Positions 25,850 through 36,562 of a DNA stretch of 64,000 nucleotides are shown here, in pieces. The translations under genes were made by a program, and so were the position numbers. Origin of the DNA: Monosporascus cannonballus (Eukaryota > Ascomycota > Sordariomycetes > Xylariales); NCBI GenBank assembly GCA_004154925.1, contig QJNS01000711.1:27672-91671 (forward strand), read 5' to 3'. Each line of letters starts with the position of its first letter. Positions within the stretch are counted from its first letter, which is position 1. The notes beneath the pieces are model-generated. The model was not told the DNA's origin. It searched no databases and saw nothing but the letters and a program-made list of their open reading frames with translations.

Positions 25850-27144
25850 GGCGACCACAACGGACGATGAAAGTTATGCCTCTGATCGTCGCAGCAGCCG
25901 AAGCTCCGTCGAAGCTGACCGTATCGCCGTGTCGCTGCTATAGATCGCGGGGTACTGTTCGCTCTTCCTGGTAGAAGGGGAAAAACCCGAAACTGTAGAG
26001 CGGCTGCCAGATACTCGGGCTTCTATATATAGTATACGGTATATGATAGATGCCAGCGTTTGAGGTGGCTTGTCGAACGGGGGGCTGTGCTGCTCAAAAT
26101 GGTAAGGTCAAACAGACTCGCATATACCCTCAGCCGCTGAGCTTGGCGTAAGACACTACTTGTACATCAGCCGTGTAAGAAAGAGTGTCCAGCTTCGCGG
26201 TCGTCATCGGCCAGAGAGGTCTTAGGACGACATACAAATAAAAGAATGTAGGGTGAGACAAAAAGAATACGGGACGAATGAGTTAGTTAGATCGAGGCAC
26301 GTACAATCACGAATGCGCTTCTTCGCATCTCCGCCGTCCGGGAGAACACATTCAATGCGAATGATATAGCTGCGGAATCGAATCGTCGTACTTAGCGTAG
26401 CTGCTTAGCTGACGGCCTCCAAGACTCTCGTCCGGGTAACACAGACGGACAGACAACACATCGGCGAACGAAACAGCTGCCCCGGATAGGGCTGGGAGGG
26501 CAAAGGGGTAACTATCTAACCGCGCGTCCACCCACCAGACTCAGTTGTTGCGCCGCCGCCTTTTTACCATCCGAGAGCCTCAGCCATCCGCCATCATCGT
26601 TCCGGCGGCGGATGCATGGATACTTACATATGCGAGATACTCGAGAGAGATCATCGATCAGTCAGCTCGGCCTGCAGTATGACGGACGATGGTCCGCCCT
26701 TCGGGGCCCGGCAACTTCACTACGTTAGCGGTAGAATAGCGCCCAAAACACCCTAGCCTAACCCACATTGGTTGCCCTTTCGGGGTGCCGTCGCCATCTG
26801 TGATTGGTCGGGTGATGGATGGGGCCCGCCTCCGGACCTCCCCCAACCTGAACCCCGCGGGACGAAGCACGAAGTATCTGATCCGGTTAACTCATCCAGG
26901 TATGTATATCGTGTGAAAGCGAAGACGGGATATGCATGAAAAATAACCTTTGGCCGTGCGACGGGAGTAACGCGTAACCGAGGAGGCATTAATCATGAAT
27001 AAACTTTTGCTCTGCACCCGGGGGAGAGCGGCGGAGACGAGACCTCCTGCGTGCGGATCAGCCCCAGAGGTGCGGTCGTCTAGTGTCATGTCATATCGCG
27101 TCATATCCGTGATTCTATTGTAGACGGCAGACAGGCGTCATGAA

Positions 27145-27175
<31 letters not shown>

Positions 27176-28058
27176 CGGGCCGGTGGGGGGCCACGACTGA
27201 CTGGCTCATTTGCAGCGGCGGTACGGGAGCCTCAGAATTGATCGCGTATTGGGGTGTTCTAGCGATGTGCAACGCCTCCGCCTGTGACAGTTGGTTGGAC
27301 TTTGTGTGTCCGCTTGTCTACCTACATTGCGCAGCAACTCTGTACCGCCCATGGTTTGTTCGCATAGGGTTGTCCGCATATGCGGGCGATGTAAATGCAG
27401 GTGCCATCGAAGCTTTACAGCGAGGCGTCTATGCACTTTCGATAGGAGAGAGCTTGTGTATTCATGAAGCCCATAGCGCCGCCCTATTTGATACCTGTGT
27501 ACGGCATGGCGACGCAAAATATGAAAGTGTGCTGGGCGATCCCCTAAGCCCCGTAACGTGATCGCCTACATCGGCGCCTCAGGTAAACCAAGGACCCGGC
27601 TTCGTTATCAGAATCCAACAATGCAGTCGGTTTATTGGGACAATGTTCTACACGGCTGATCCTACTCCTGGACAACAAGCTGGAGCAGCCCTTCCTTCCT
27701 GGTCAAACCGGGACCAATGATTGCGTACGTCTCAAACGTACCGACGTAAGGCCTGCTTCCCCTGCTGAACTCCCGAAACAACGCCCCATGCGACACGACT
27801 TGTAGCCCCCAATGTGGCGCTTAAACCCTACAATTTCCAGCCTGGCCGACAATCAATAACTCCAACCACCGGGTGACCCCGCGCTCCGTCTCGTCATCTC
27901 TTCGTGGCGCATCACCCATCTCCCTTTGGAATACTACTCGGCAGCCAAACAGCATTAACACAAAGGATGGGCGGGAAAAAGCTCCAAGTATAATCAAAAA
28001 ATAAAGGGGGGTGAAACAGTAGTCATCGCCTCCCGAACCTGGACAACGGACGCTTGGC
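25850..28058. other. Intergenic with a poly-G tract
   Basis: 2.2 kb without a recognised gene, between the CFEM-like gene and the 3' end of the NDR kinase gene. It contains the 26-base G run at 27,145-27,170. A plus-strand frame at 27,238-27,561 has protein-like composition but no ATG context or family match. Confidence 0.4.
27145..27174. repeat. Poly(G)26 tract followed by CCCC
   Basis: Uninterrupted run of 26 G then four C and a GC-rich palindromic flank. Uninterrupted runs of this length are rare in fungal genomes and resemble the tracts next to the assembly gap at 35.6 kb; may be a sequencing or assembly artefact. Confidence 0.9.
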
Positions 28059-30157
28059 CTAAAGCATCGTTCCAAACGTGTCAGTCTGGATTGGCTTGCG
28101 CGGGCTGCCGTCCTCGGTGTTGGCCTTCCGGTGCCGGAAGGTGAAGCCGACGAAGAGACCCTTGCTCATCTCTTCCTCGCGGTCGGCCATGGTCTCGAGA
28201 GCCTGTTGTTTATCATGGACTTCCTTGTACTTGGCCATGTCGGCCTCGTTGGTAAAATCGTCAAAGTATCCTGCGTCAGTTTCCGAGTCCAGCTCGGGAA
28301 CGAACGGCGCCTTGGTCTGTCTCAGGGTCTCCCAGTCAACCTCGGCGAAGTAATGGTGATCCTTGATATCCTTGATATTGGAAAACCGCTTGGTTCTCGA
28401 GTTGATGCACCTAACACCTTGTTAGCAACGCAGGGGATGCGCACGATTGCATTTCTGCTTACGTAGTAATAAAATTCCATGTGCGATTGCTGAGGAAATA
28501 GTTGGGGTCTTCCCAGACAGGGCGCTTGAGCACTTCCTTCCAGTGCTTCAAGTTTCGCCATGTCTCGTCAGCGTTAGACCCCGCGAAAGGAGGGAACCCG
28601 GTGAGAGCCTCGAACAGCATGCATCCCAGACTCCAGTAGTCGACGGTGTAGTCGTACTCCTCGCCCCGGAGCACTTCGGGAGCCATGTAATCGGGCGACC
28701 CCACTATGGATTTCGCATAGTTGACGTCACTTTGACGCATGGACTGATATCCTTCCCGACGTTCTGCAATGGTCCGTTTGTCCATGGCCTTCCCAAAGGG
28801 CACATCCGTCTCGGACGCCTTCTCCAGCCTGATGCGCATCGAGTTGATCTTCGAGGAAGCGATGTTGCCAGCAGCCAAGCCGAAGTCGGTTAACTTGATG
28901 TGACCAGTAGAGTCGACAAGGAAGTTTTCCGGCTTCAGATCACGGTGGATGTAGCCGAGTTTGTGGAGGGCATCAACCGAGCAGAACATTTCGGCAATGT
29001 AGAAGCGCGCATGACGGTTGGATAGAACGCCGGTATTGTTGAGAAGCGTTCTAAAGTCTCCGCCGGGTACGTATTCCATGGCAAGATAGATACTCTTGTC
29101 GTCTTGGAAAGAGTACAGGAGACGGACCAGCCACTCACTGTTGGCAGTCGTGAGGATATCTCTCTCGGTGAGGACGTGGCGAACCTCGTCTAGCTTGAAC
29201 AGCAGCTTCTTGTTCATGATCTTGAGGGCGCACACCTCCTTCGTGTCCTTCTTCTGCGCGAGGTACACCTGGCCGTAACCCCCTTGACCGACCTGTGTAA
29301 GGATCTGGAAATCACCATGTCGGAGGCGTATTCTCCGCTTGCGAAGGGCTGCCCGCTCTCGACCAGTATATTTATGCCAGAGTTTGTTGTACTCTTCCTC
29401 GTCCGTCTCGGGCGGCGGGGGTACCTCGGCTTTGAAGGCATCGAGACGCGTCTGCCTCGCACCGACATACGTAAGCAGGTCGAAGTAGTAATCCAGGAAG
29501 TCTGGGCGAGATTAGTGAGCAGAAACAGCAGCAGGAGCGGAGGGAATTCTCACATAGCTGCGTCACATTGACCAGACGGCGGACATTGGGCTTCTGCAGA
29601 ATCTCGCGCTCCGCCGGTGTGAGACCTCGATGGGTGTTAAACTTCTTGGTCGTCGGGGTGTGAGGCCTGCTATCCCTAAGCTGGTATAATTCGTGACGCG
29701 AGATGGCGGCGTGGTTGTGCTGGAAGTCTGCGACGGGTATTCTCGAGGGCGGCGTATTCTCTTGGCCTTGCCTCTTGAGCGGACTCCCAGAAGAAGAACC
29801 CGACTTGTGGATGATGCTCTCGTCGATATTGGGGGAACCGTTTGTGGAGTTTGAGTCGTCGGCGGGCTGGAGATTGCACTTCGCAGGCGAGAGGGGGCTG
29901 GTGCTAGTCTTGGTCTGGGGTCTGCCTAGCTTGACGGGGCTATCGAGAGCGCTCGTGTTAAGTTTTAGCGCACTATCAAATGCCGTGGGGAGATCATGAG
30001 CTCCGGGAGGCACCGTCTTCTTGCTCGGGCTACCCTGGGGTGTCGAGGATGGATTAATAAAGCTGTTCGTCATCGGCGTGCTAGGACGCTCCGAAGGGAG
30101 GGACTTGGCATCCTCGCTCCGGGATGCGGGAAACATGCTCGATATGAAGCTCGCCAT
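28059..30157 (-). CDS. dbf-2: NDR-family AGC Ser/Thr kinase of the Dbf2/SidB type
   Basis: 664-residue kinase of the mitotic exit / septation initiation network. Exons 30157-29554, 29501-28463 and 28410-28059. A Ser/Pro-rich N-terminal region (~190 residues) is followed by the Mob1-binding helix region with LDAFKAEVPPPPETDEEEYNKLWHKYTGRERAALRKRRIRLR, then the kinase domain with GQGGYGQVYLAQ (P-loop), ALKIM (Lys), HRDLKPENFL and DFGLAAG. As in all NDR kinases, a long insert separates DFG from APE, and the activation segment reads AKSIVGSPDYMAPEVL. The C-terminal hydrophobic motif FVGFTFRHRKA with its regulatory Thr is in exon 3. Motifs SIVGSP and FVGFTF match the Dbf2 rather than the Cbk1 branch. 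Complete and of normal length; the ATG at 30157 is the first in frame with a fitting protein. Confidence 0.95.
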
Positions 30158-31009
30158 GACTACGAATGCCAACAGATGAGTGGCAGATGATGCGATTGGC
30201 AAAAGGATCGAGTCAAGGAGGCGGGGAGATTCAGACAAGGTGACCAAAGATAGCACACCGCGCCGGTGTGATGTGATGATCGACTAAACAGAAGAGGGAA
30301 TGGATCGATCCAGTACCAGAAACGATGCTTGTTTTGACTACAACTCCGACCAAACAATACCACACCAAACCTGGGAAAATAGATGGAATGGGAACGGAGA
30401 ATGATTGGCGGGGCTTTTAATCGGCATAAACTACGTCAATGCCAACAACCTGGGCGGGTATTGCATGCACGTGTTTCGGGTAGTAAATAAAGCTAATAGG
30501 TGAGCGAATCTGGTCGCCGGGGCAGCCATCCTTACGTATATCATTTCAATATCGGTACAGCAACTTCATGCAGGTAGGTAGGTAACTGAGTAGTTACCTC
30601 CAAGTGTATGCGCTAAGCTCCCGGGTAGCCGGGGTGCCCCGCCCTTGGTTTCCCAGATCCGCCTTGGGCCCTTTTTGCCCACCGGCGCCGCGCGTTGCTT
30701 GCAGCTTATGAACTCTTGAACGCGCTAGACCCGCTAAGCCAAAGGCTCTGTGCTCCCTCCCGTCTGACACTACATGGGTAACCAACGCGTACAGTGCAGC
30801 CAGACAGTGTGGGCTTAGGCTCTCTAAACTACCACGCTAGGGATGCATCAACACCTTTGCAGTGACGCAGGTCTCCGCTCGAGAGAGCTCCGTTCTTTCC
30901 TGCAAAAACCAAACCATACGTGTATATGCAGCCTCGCACGTAAAAAAGGAATCTCCTTTTTAACCCTGTCCAGCGCGATCTCTACAGCTTCCGAATCATC
31001 CGAATCATC
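30158..31009. other. Divergent promoter region
   Basis: Shared upstream region of the minus-strand kinase and the plus-strand WBP11-like gene. Contains a GGTAGGTAGGTAA run near 30,573. No gene recognised. Confidence 0.5.
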
Positions 31010-31867
31010 ATGACCAAAGAGCGCAATTTCAACCCAGTGCAAGCTCAGCGCAAAGCTGAAAAGGCCAAAGCAATCAAGAAAGGTATGTGCAACTCTTAGC
31101 GAGTCGGCTTCTGGATGAGCTAGGCTGATGGCTTTACAGGAAAGGCAGAAGCGACCGCGCGCCGAAATGAAAAACTTGCGAAGCGAAACCCTGAGAGGCT
31201 ACAAAAACAGATTGACGACCTGAAACAAATAACAGCGAGTGGCGGCAAGCTTACAAAGCACGAAGAGTCGGTTTTGGAGGGTCTCGAGCGCGACCTAAAG
31301 TCGGTCCTTAAGGCAAGAGAAGCGTTAGGTGATCGGGCGCCTACCTTTGGTCGAGGCGGCCCTCGTCAAGGGCAACAAGGCAATGGGGTACTAGGCAAGC
31401 GGAGGAGAGATGGCGGTGATAGCAGCGATAGCGATGTGCCGGATGACGTGAGGAATATCCCTATGCCTCGAGACACACCACCGCCGATACCAAAGGAGGT
31501 CCTCGATCAGTGGTACGCGAAGCGCAGGGCAAATAGAAACGCGAATGATACACCCCTAGGCCAACGCGATGGAGGAACATCGCAGCAACAAGGAGGCACG
31601 CCTGCTCCGGTCGAATCAAAGACAGTCTACGAAGCCAAACCTGTGGTACGGGATTTGAGGAAAGAAGCCGTCAGCGCGTTCATGCCGACGGCTGTCATGA
31701 TGAAGATGCAGAAAGGCAGCGGCAAAGGCGGTCTGATGGAACCAGAGGAAGCTGACCGCCTAGAAAAAGAGGGCTACCTGAAAACATCAGCCAAAAGCGC
31801 AAGTCCGCCAATCGAGACAAGTGGGCCACAGAAGGTCACAATGGAGGAAGTCGAAGATGAAGAATAA
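31010..31867 (+). CDS. WBP11-like nuclear protein (splicing-associated)
   Basis: 266-residue highly charged protein. Exon 1 (31010-31082) encodes MTKERNFNPVQAQRKAEKAKAIKK and joins exon 2 (31140-31867) in phase 1 across a 57-nt intron with GTATGT donor. The joined N-terminus (NFNPVQAQRKAEKAKAIKKGKAEATARRNEKLAKRNPERLQKQIDDLKQ) is the conserved Wbp11 domain, a basic coiled-coil found in WW-domain-binding protein 11, a spliceosome-linked nuclear protein. Family-typical Pro-rich and acidic segments follow (IPMPRDTPPPIPKEVLDQW), then a conserved VRDLRKEAVSAFMPTAV block. The C-terminus is acidic (MEEVEDEE). No membrane segment. Assignment rests mainly on the N-terminal block. Confidence 0.88.
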
Positions 31868-32555
31868 GGCAGGGGAGTTATGGGAACTGCCCCCTTTTTA
31901 ACACCAACTACAATAGGGGACATGCGCCTTATTACGGTATAACCCTCAGACGAAGCGTTGTGAATGGGTAATGAGGTATTTCGTCCTAATATCATTGCGA
32001 ACGCAAAGGGATTTCTCCCAGTCATACGCACCGCCTTCTCGTGTCGATTACGCGATACCATGCCGGCAACATAGGAGGTAAATGCCGCTATAAGCTAGAT
32101 AGGTATTCCCCAGTGTTATTGGCCCATTGTGCTGAGTGCGATAGAGAGGCTCATGGTGGGGGTCAATGAGTTCAACGGGGTCTGGCAACCTGTGCTGCGA
32201 CGTAAGAGGAGGATATGTATGTTGTGCCGACGGAATGTGGTAACATATTGCAGGGTATAGACAGGGGCTCTCTCCCCCAAGAAGCCCAGAAGGGCGCGCG
32301 CTAGTCGGTTCTTTACCCACTTCTCCGACTACGGGAGCGGCAACTCCAGTTATTACTAAAAGTAACTGTATTCGTCTTCTAACCGCCATGGTCCAAGCAA
32401 TCATTTATACCTATGTACCTACCTCCCTGCCCCGGGTAGGAAGACGTCAGATGTCGGTGAAATTGCCTATTTAACCGACCATGCAAGAAATTTGCGGAAC
32501 GCTCAACTTTCGCTGCAGTGGCTGATGGCGGCGGAAAACTCAACCATCAGCAACC
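31868..32555. other. Intergenic
   Basis: 3' flank of the WBP11-like gene and promoter of the MFS gene. No gene recognised. Confidence 0.4.
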
Positions 32556-34022
32556 ATGGGAGAACGGGAAGAAGCCCAAGACGCAACACCGCTCCCCGTT
32601 TCGGTGACAGAGAACCGGCCGGAGCACTCAAGTCATGAAAAGGGCGAAGTGGACTTCAGCTCGAATCCCAGCCCGCAGCCTTTTATCGTGCAAGATGACG
32701 GGACGCCTCCGGAAGACAGGTCGGATGCTGACTCTGGACCGGAAACCCTGCTAGGTGATGAGACATACCCGGAAGGCGGTTTGCAGGCATGGCTCGTCGT
32801 CTTGGGAGCGTGGTGCGCTCTGCTGGCCGCACTGGGCTTGATGAATTCTATCGGCACTTTCCAGACATATGTTGCGACGAATCAATTATCCGCCTATGAG
32901 GAAGGGACTGTCGGCTGGATCTTCTCTCTCTATTCCGCCTTGGCCTTCTTCTGTGGCATCTACATCGGACCGCTATTTGACAGGTTCGGACCGAAGTGGT
33001 TGATCTTCCCTGGGAGCGTCTGCGTTGTTGCGGCCGTCATGATAATGAGTGCCTGTACGGGTAGGTCGGCTGGAAATCCAGGCTGTCGGGATAGAATATA
33101 CTAATTCTGTCTAGAATACTGGCATTTCCTTCTCACCTTCGGTTTCCTGAGCGGCGTGGGGACGTCGCTCCTGTTCACCCCCTCGATCACCGCCGTGGGC
33201 CACTTCTTCCGCGACCGCCGCGGCCTCGCGTCGGGGATCGCCAGCACCGGCGGCGGCGTCGGCGGCATCATCTTCCCCCTGATGCTGACGAGCCTCTTCG
33301 AGCGCGTGGGCTGGGCCTGGGCCGTGCGGATCCTGGGGTTCCTCTGCATGTTCCTGCTGATCTTCGCGAACCTGCTGATCCGCAAGCGCCTGCCCGCCGC
33401 CAAGAACGCGAGCCCGCACCCGGACTTCCGCATCTTCCGGGACCGCGCCTTCGCCCTGCTGACCTTCGGCGTCTTCCTGCTTGAGTTCGGCCTCTTCATC
33501 CCGCTCGCCTACATCTCGAGCTACGCCCTGAGCAGGGGGTTCGACGCCACCTTCGCCTTTCAGATCGTGCCCATCCTGAACGCGGGTTCCGTCTTCGGCC
33601 GCGTGTTCCCCGGGTGGTTGGCGGATAAGATCGGCCCGTACAACTCCAACCTCATGTCTCTGTGCATTACCATCTTCGGCTGTTATGTCGTGTGGCTCCC
33701 GTTTGGCGGCACGACGCCCGGGCTGGTCATCTTTGCGGTCCTGTTCGGGTTTGCGACGGGCAATAACATCAGCATCACCCCCGTGTGCATCAGTAGATTG
33801 TGTCATACGCAGCACTATGGGCGTTACTACGCCACTTGTTATACGATTGTGTCCATCGCCTGTCTGATCGGCATCCCCGTCGGGGGCAGTATCGTGCAGG
33901 CTACCGACGGTGACTATTGGGGCCTGATCGTCTTCGTCGGTCTTACGCAGGCCCTCGCGTTTGGTTTTATCTATGCGGCTAAGGCCGTTAAGGTCGGATG
34001 GAAGCCTTGGACGAAGTTCTAA
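32556..34022 (+). CDS. MFS transporter, monocarboxylate (MCT/SLC16)-like
   Basis: 470-residue transporter. Exons 32556-33060 and 33115-34022; the 54-nt intron (GTAGGT...CTAG) is phase 1 and its removal gives ACTEYWHFLLTFGFLSGVG. A hydrophilic N-terminal tail of ~75 residues precedes GGLQAWLVVLGAWCALLAALGLMNSIGTFQTYV, the first helix, with the G-G-x-x-A-W signature of fungal monocarboxylate-type carriers. GPLFDRFGPKW corresponds to the conserved helix 2-3 loop, and FFRDRRGLASGIASTGGGVGGIIFPLM is the diagnostic helix 4-5 segment of MCT-like proteins. About twelve helices fit. Substrate unknown; homologues are often plasma-membrane carriers of small organic acids or riboflavin. Normal length and no defects seen. 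Confidence 0.92.
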
Positions 34023-35140
34023 TCGATGGCCCACTGATGACGGGCGAATGAAAGACGACTAATGTATACACGAGAGAATGAGACGTGAACCGACTATATC
34101 TGCCTACACGGCGTTCTCGAAGGGGAATAAGTACTGTACACGAGGTAATGATATCAGAGACGACTAGGTCTGCTTATACGGCCAGTCATAGGACGGAGTA
34201 AAGGAATGATATGGGATTAAGACGGCGTTCATGAGGCTTGCGAGCCGCTTATACAATCTTATTTAGTTTTACTTTCACCAGCAGCCATAACACTGAATTG
34301 GGATCAAGAAACAACTTGATATAATATTACACCGGTATCTAGCTGTTATAAATAATGTTCAGGAGACGGCTCGATGGTACCGTTACTCCGTTCACAGACG
34401 GTTGAACAACCCCAATTAGCCCTAGACATCCCATCAGAAAAGCAGAGATATCTTCACAGTGAAAAATATACCGCTGGTTGTCGACTTACCTCCCCGCGTC
34501 TTCATACAGCGAACGCTTTACCGATGTTCCGAGGAGTTGAGGCCTGGACGAGGGCGCCTGCCCCGAACTTAGAAAAGCGAAGAAAAAAAAGTGGAAGAAG
34601 AGAAAAACGCTCACTTGCCTCCCGCCCCCATTATCATACACGCGAACTAAACGTACGCCACATCTTTTCCAAACGACCTTCGGAACTGCCATCCAGCGCC
34701 ATATAACGCGGGACCAACGAAAACGACGAGGAGATCGGATTAGTCTTTCTTGATTACCACTATCATCCCCTCAACACCCGTCCTCCCTGCAAGCTCCACA
34801 CACAGAGACACACACACATACCCATATATTAAAGACAAACGTGAGTTCTAAGCTGGGTACCGTAGCTAGATAGCCAGCTGCTGTTGTTGTTCGCCTCTTT
34901 TCCCCGGGGGAGGGGCGGCGGCTACCGTGAGGATGGATGTTTGCTCCCCTATCTATCTACTCAGCATTAGCATGTTCGCGCGGGGGCCGCAGTAGATAGG
35001 TAAGTGGGCGGGCATACAGGGAAAACGAAGAGGAGGGACGAGAGAAGACGGACCGACGTGGAAAAGTCGCCTGGAACGATGTTGTATGCAAACAAGTGGG
35101 GGCTACTTGCAATAATAATCACTACGGGATTCCGGAAGAA
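34023..35140. other. Intergenic, leader-like sequence near 34,700-34,850
   Basis: No coding region recognised. The CA/CT-rich stretch at 34,770-34,840 followed by a GTGAGT (34,840-34,845) resembles a transcribed 5' leader with a donor site, so a gene could start here whose body is lost in, or garbled by, the poor assembly zone that follows. Confidence 0.3.
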
Positions 35141-35150
35141 GGGGGGGGGG

Positions 35151-35212
<62 letters not shown>
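35141..35212. repeat. Poly(G)14-poly(C)58 tract
   Basis: 14 G directly followed by 58 C. No natural function is obvious; it probably marks an assembly or sequencing artefact close to the gap. Confidence 0.9.
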
Positions 35213-35213
<1 letters not shown>

Positions 35214-35595
35214 CGCACGCCGGGACGTCGGGGAAGTCAGTCGCGGGCGCTCGCTCGCTTCGCTTGCCGCGGGAGGGGGCCGCGCCCGGCTCCGTCATCC
35301 GCAGCCCGTAAGTTAGTAGTGGGTGGGAGATCACGCGCGGACGGGGAGCATAAAATAAGGAAGCGATCCCGGGTGCCCGGGGTTCACAAGGCTAAAAAGG
35401 CCGAGGGACAGCGCTAGGCATACGAGGTATCTGTATTATTCATCATGCAAGCACAGAAAAACGACGATGAGAGCGCGGAAGGCGGCGCATGCGGGCTGGC
35501 CGGTAGCCGGATATCATCACCGTCTGCCTCCTCCTCGACCTCCGCCGACAGCGCATCCACATATACGACCCGAAGATCAAGCAACTCGAACCCGC

Positions 35596-35687
35596 GCGGC
35601 GGGGGGCGGGCGGGGGGGGGGCGGGGGGGGGGGGGGGGCGGGGGNNNNNNNNNNAGATCAACCAAATCCCAACCCCCCCCCCCCCCC
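35596..35687. other. Assembly gap (10 N) flanked by G and C runs
   Basis: Ten N at 35,645-35,654 mark an unresolved join. The left side is almost pure G (35,600-35,644, with single C interruptions), and a C15 run lies at 35,673-35,687. Distances across this point are not reliable. Just left of it (35,503-35,600) one frame reads ITVCLLLDLRRQRIHIYDPKIKQLEP, a possible exon cut off by the tract. Confidence 0.95.
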
Positions 35688-36562
35688 TTTTCTTACGGCG
35701 AAGAGGTACTGTACCCCCGTACCCTGTATACGCGGCCGGCCGAGCACACAACCCTTCCCAGACTATTTAGATAGGTTCGCACAAAACCGCCCGTCGCGTC
35801 TGCTCTGAGGGGGGAAAAGAATAAGAATAAATAATTTCTATTGGTATCAAACCCGCTCTAACGAATCGTCCATCCAAACTCGAACCGGCCGTTCGCTGCC
35901 CATGACAAAACAAAATCAGATTTCGTGATCCATCTCTGCCAAACCGCCGGCATGCGGTTAGCAAAAACTCCCACATCATGTGGCCGTACATGATCAACCA
36001 GTAGTCAGCCCCGCGCAGACCATACAGAGCGATACCTAGTGAGGCGTGTATAAGATATCCCCAAACCAGAAGCAACGACCTCAGCAATTCCGTCGAAGGT
36101 AAGGAAGGGGTTGGGTAGGTAGCATCGGTGTAATGCGTCGTAACACTGACACCGGGATTCCCTCGACACGTCTAGGCAACCATCATCCCATTGTCCTCTA
36201 TCCAAGGGGGACAAATGGACGAGTACCGTGTCGCTATACGTAGAAAGACGGAAATCCCAATAGGAGACGGGACATACATGACGATTGGTATCATTAAGCT
36301 ATCGGGTGCCGGAAATTTCGTAAAATCGATTCGAACGCCGTAATATGTATCAAATCGTAAGCGCTGATATTGTCCCCAGTAGTGACAGAGCATCACCCGA
36401 GCGAGAAGTGTCGTAAGAGAAGACAGCCAGTCCTGCTCCGGACGACCATGCATCTACAAAAATCAAACCAGCCGCCAAGCCGTAGAAATAACGAATCTGC
36501 CAGCCGAACATCGCATGCCGCCTGTAGAGGCGAACCTAGCGCCTAACTTCGGACCCACGTCT
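35688..36562. other. Intergenic, 3' side of nit-2
   Basis: No gene recognised between the gap and the end of the GATA-factor gene. Confidence 0.4.

Noticed and set aside
33111..34034. 307-codon minus-strand open frame
   Set aside because: Antisense shadow of the monocarboxylate-type MFS gene.
35004..35417. Pro- or Gly-rich open frames through the poly-C tract
   Set aside because: They exist only because of homopolymer runs that are probably artefacts.
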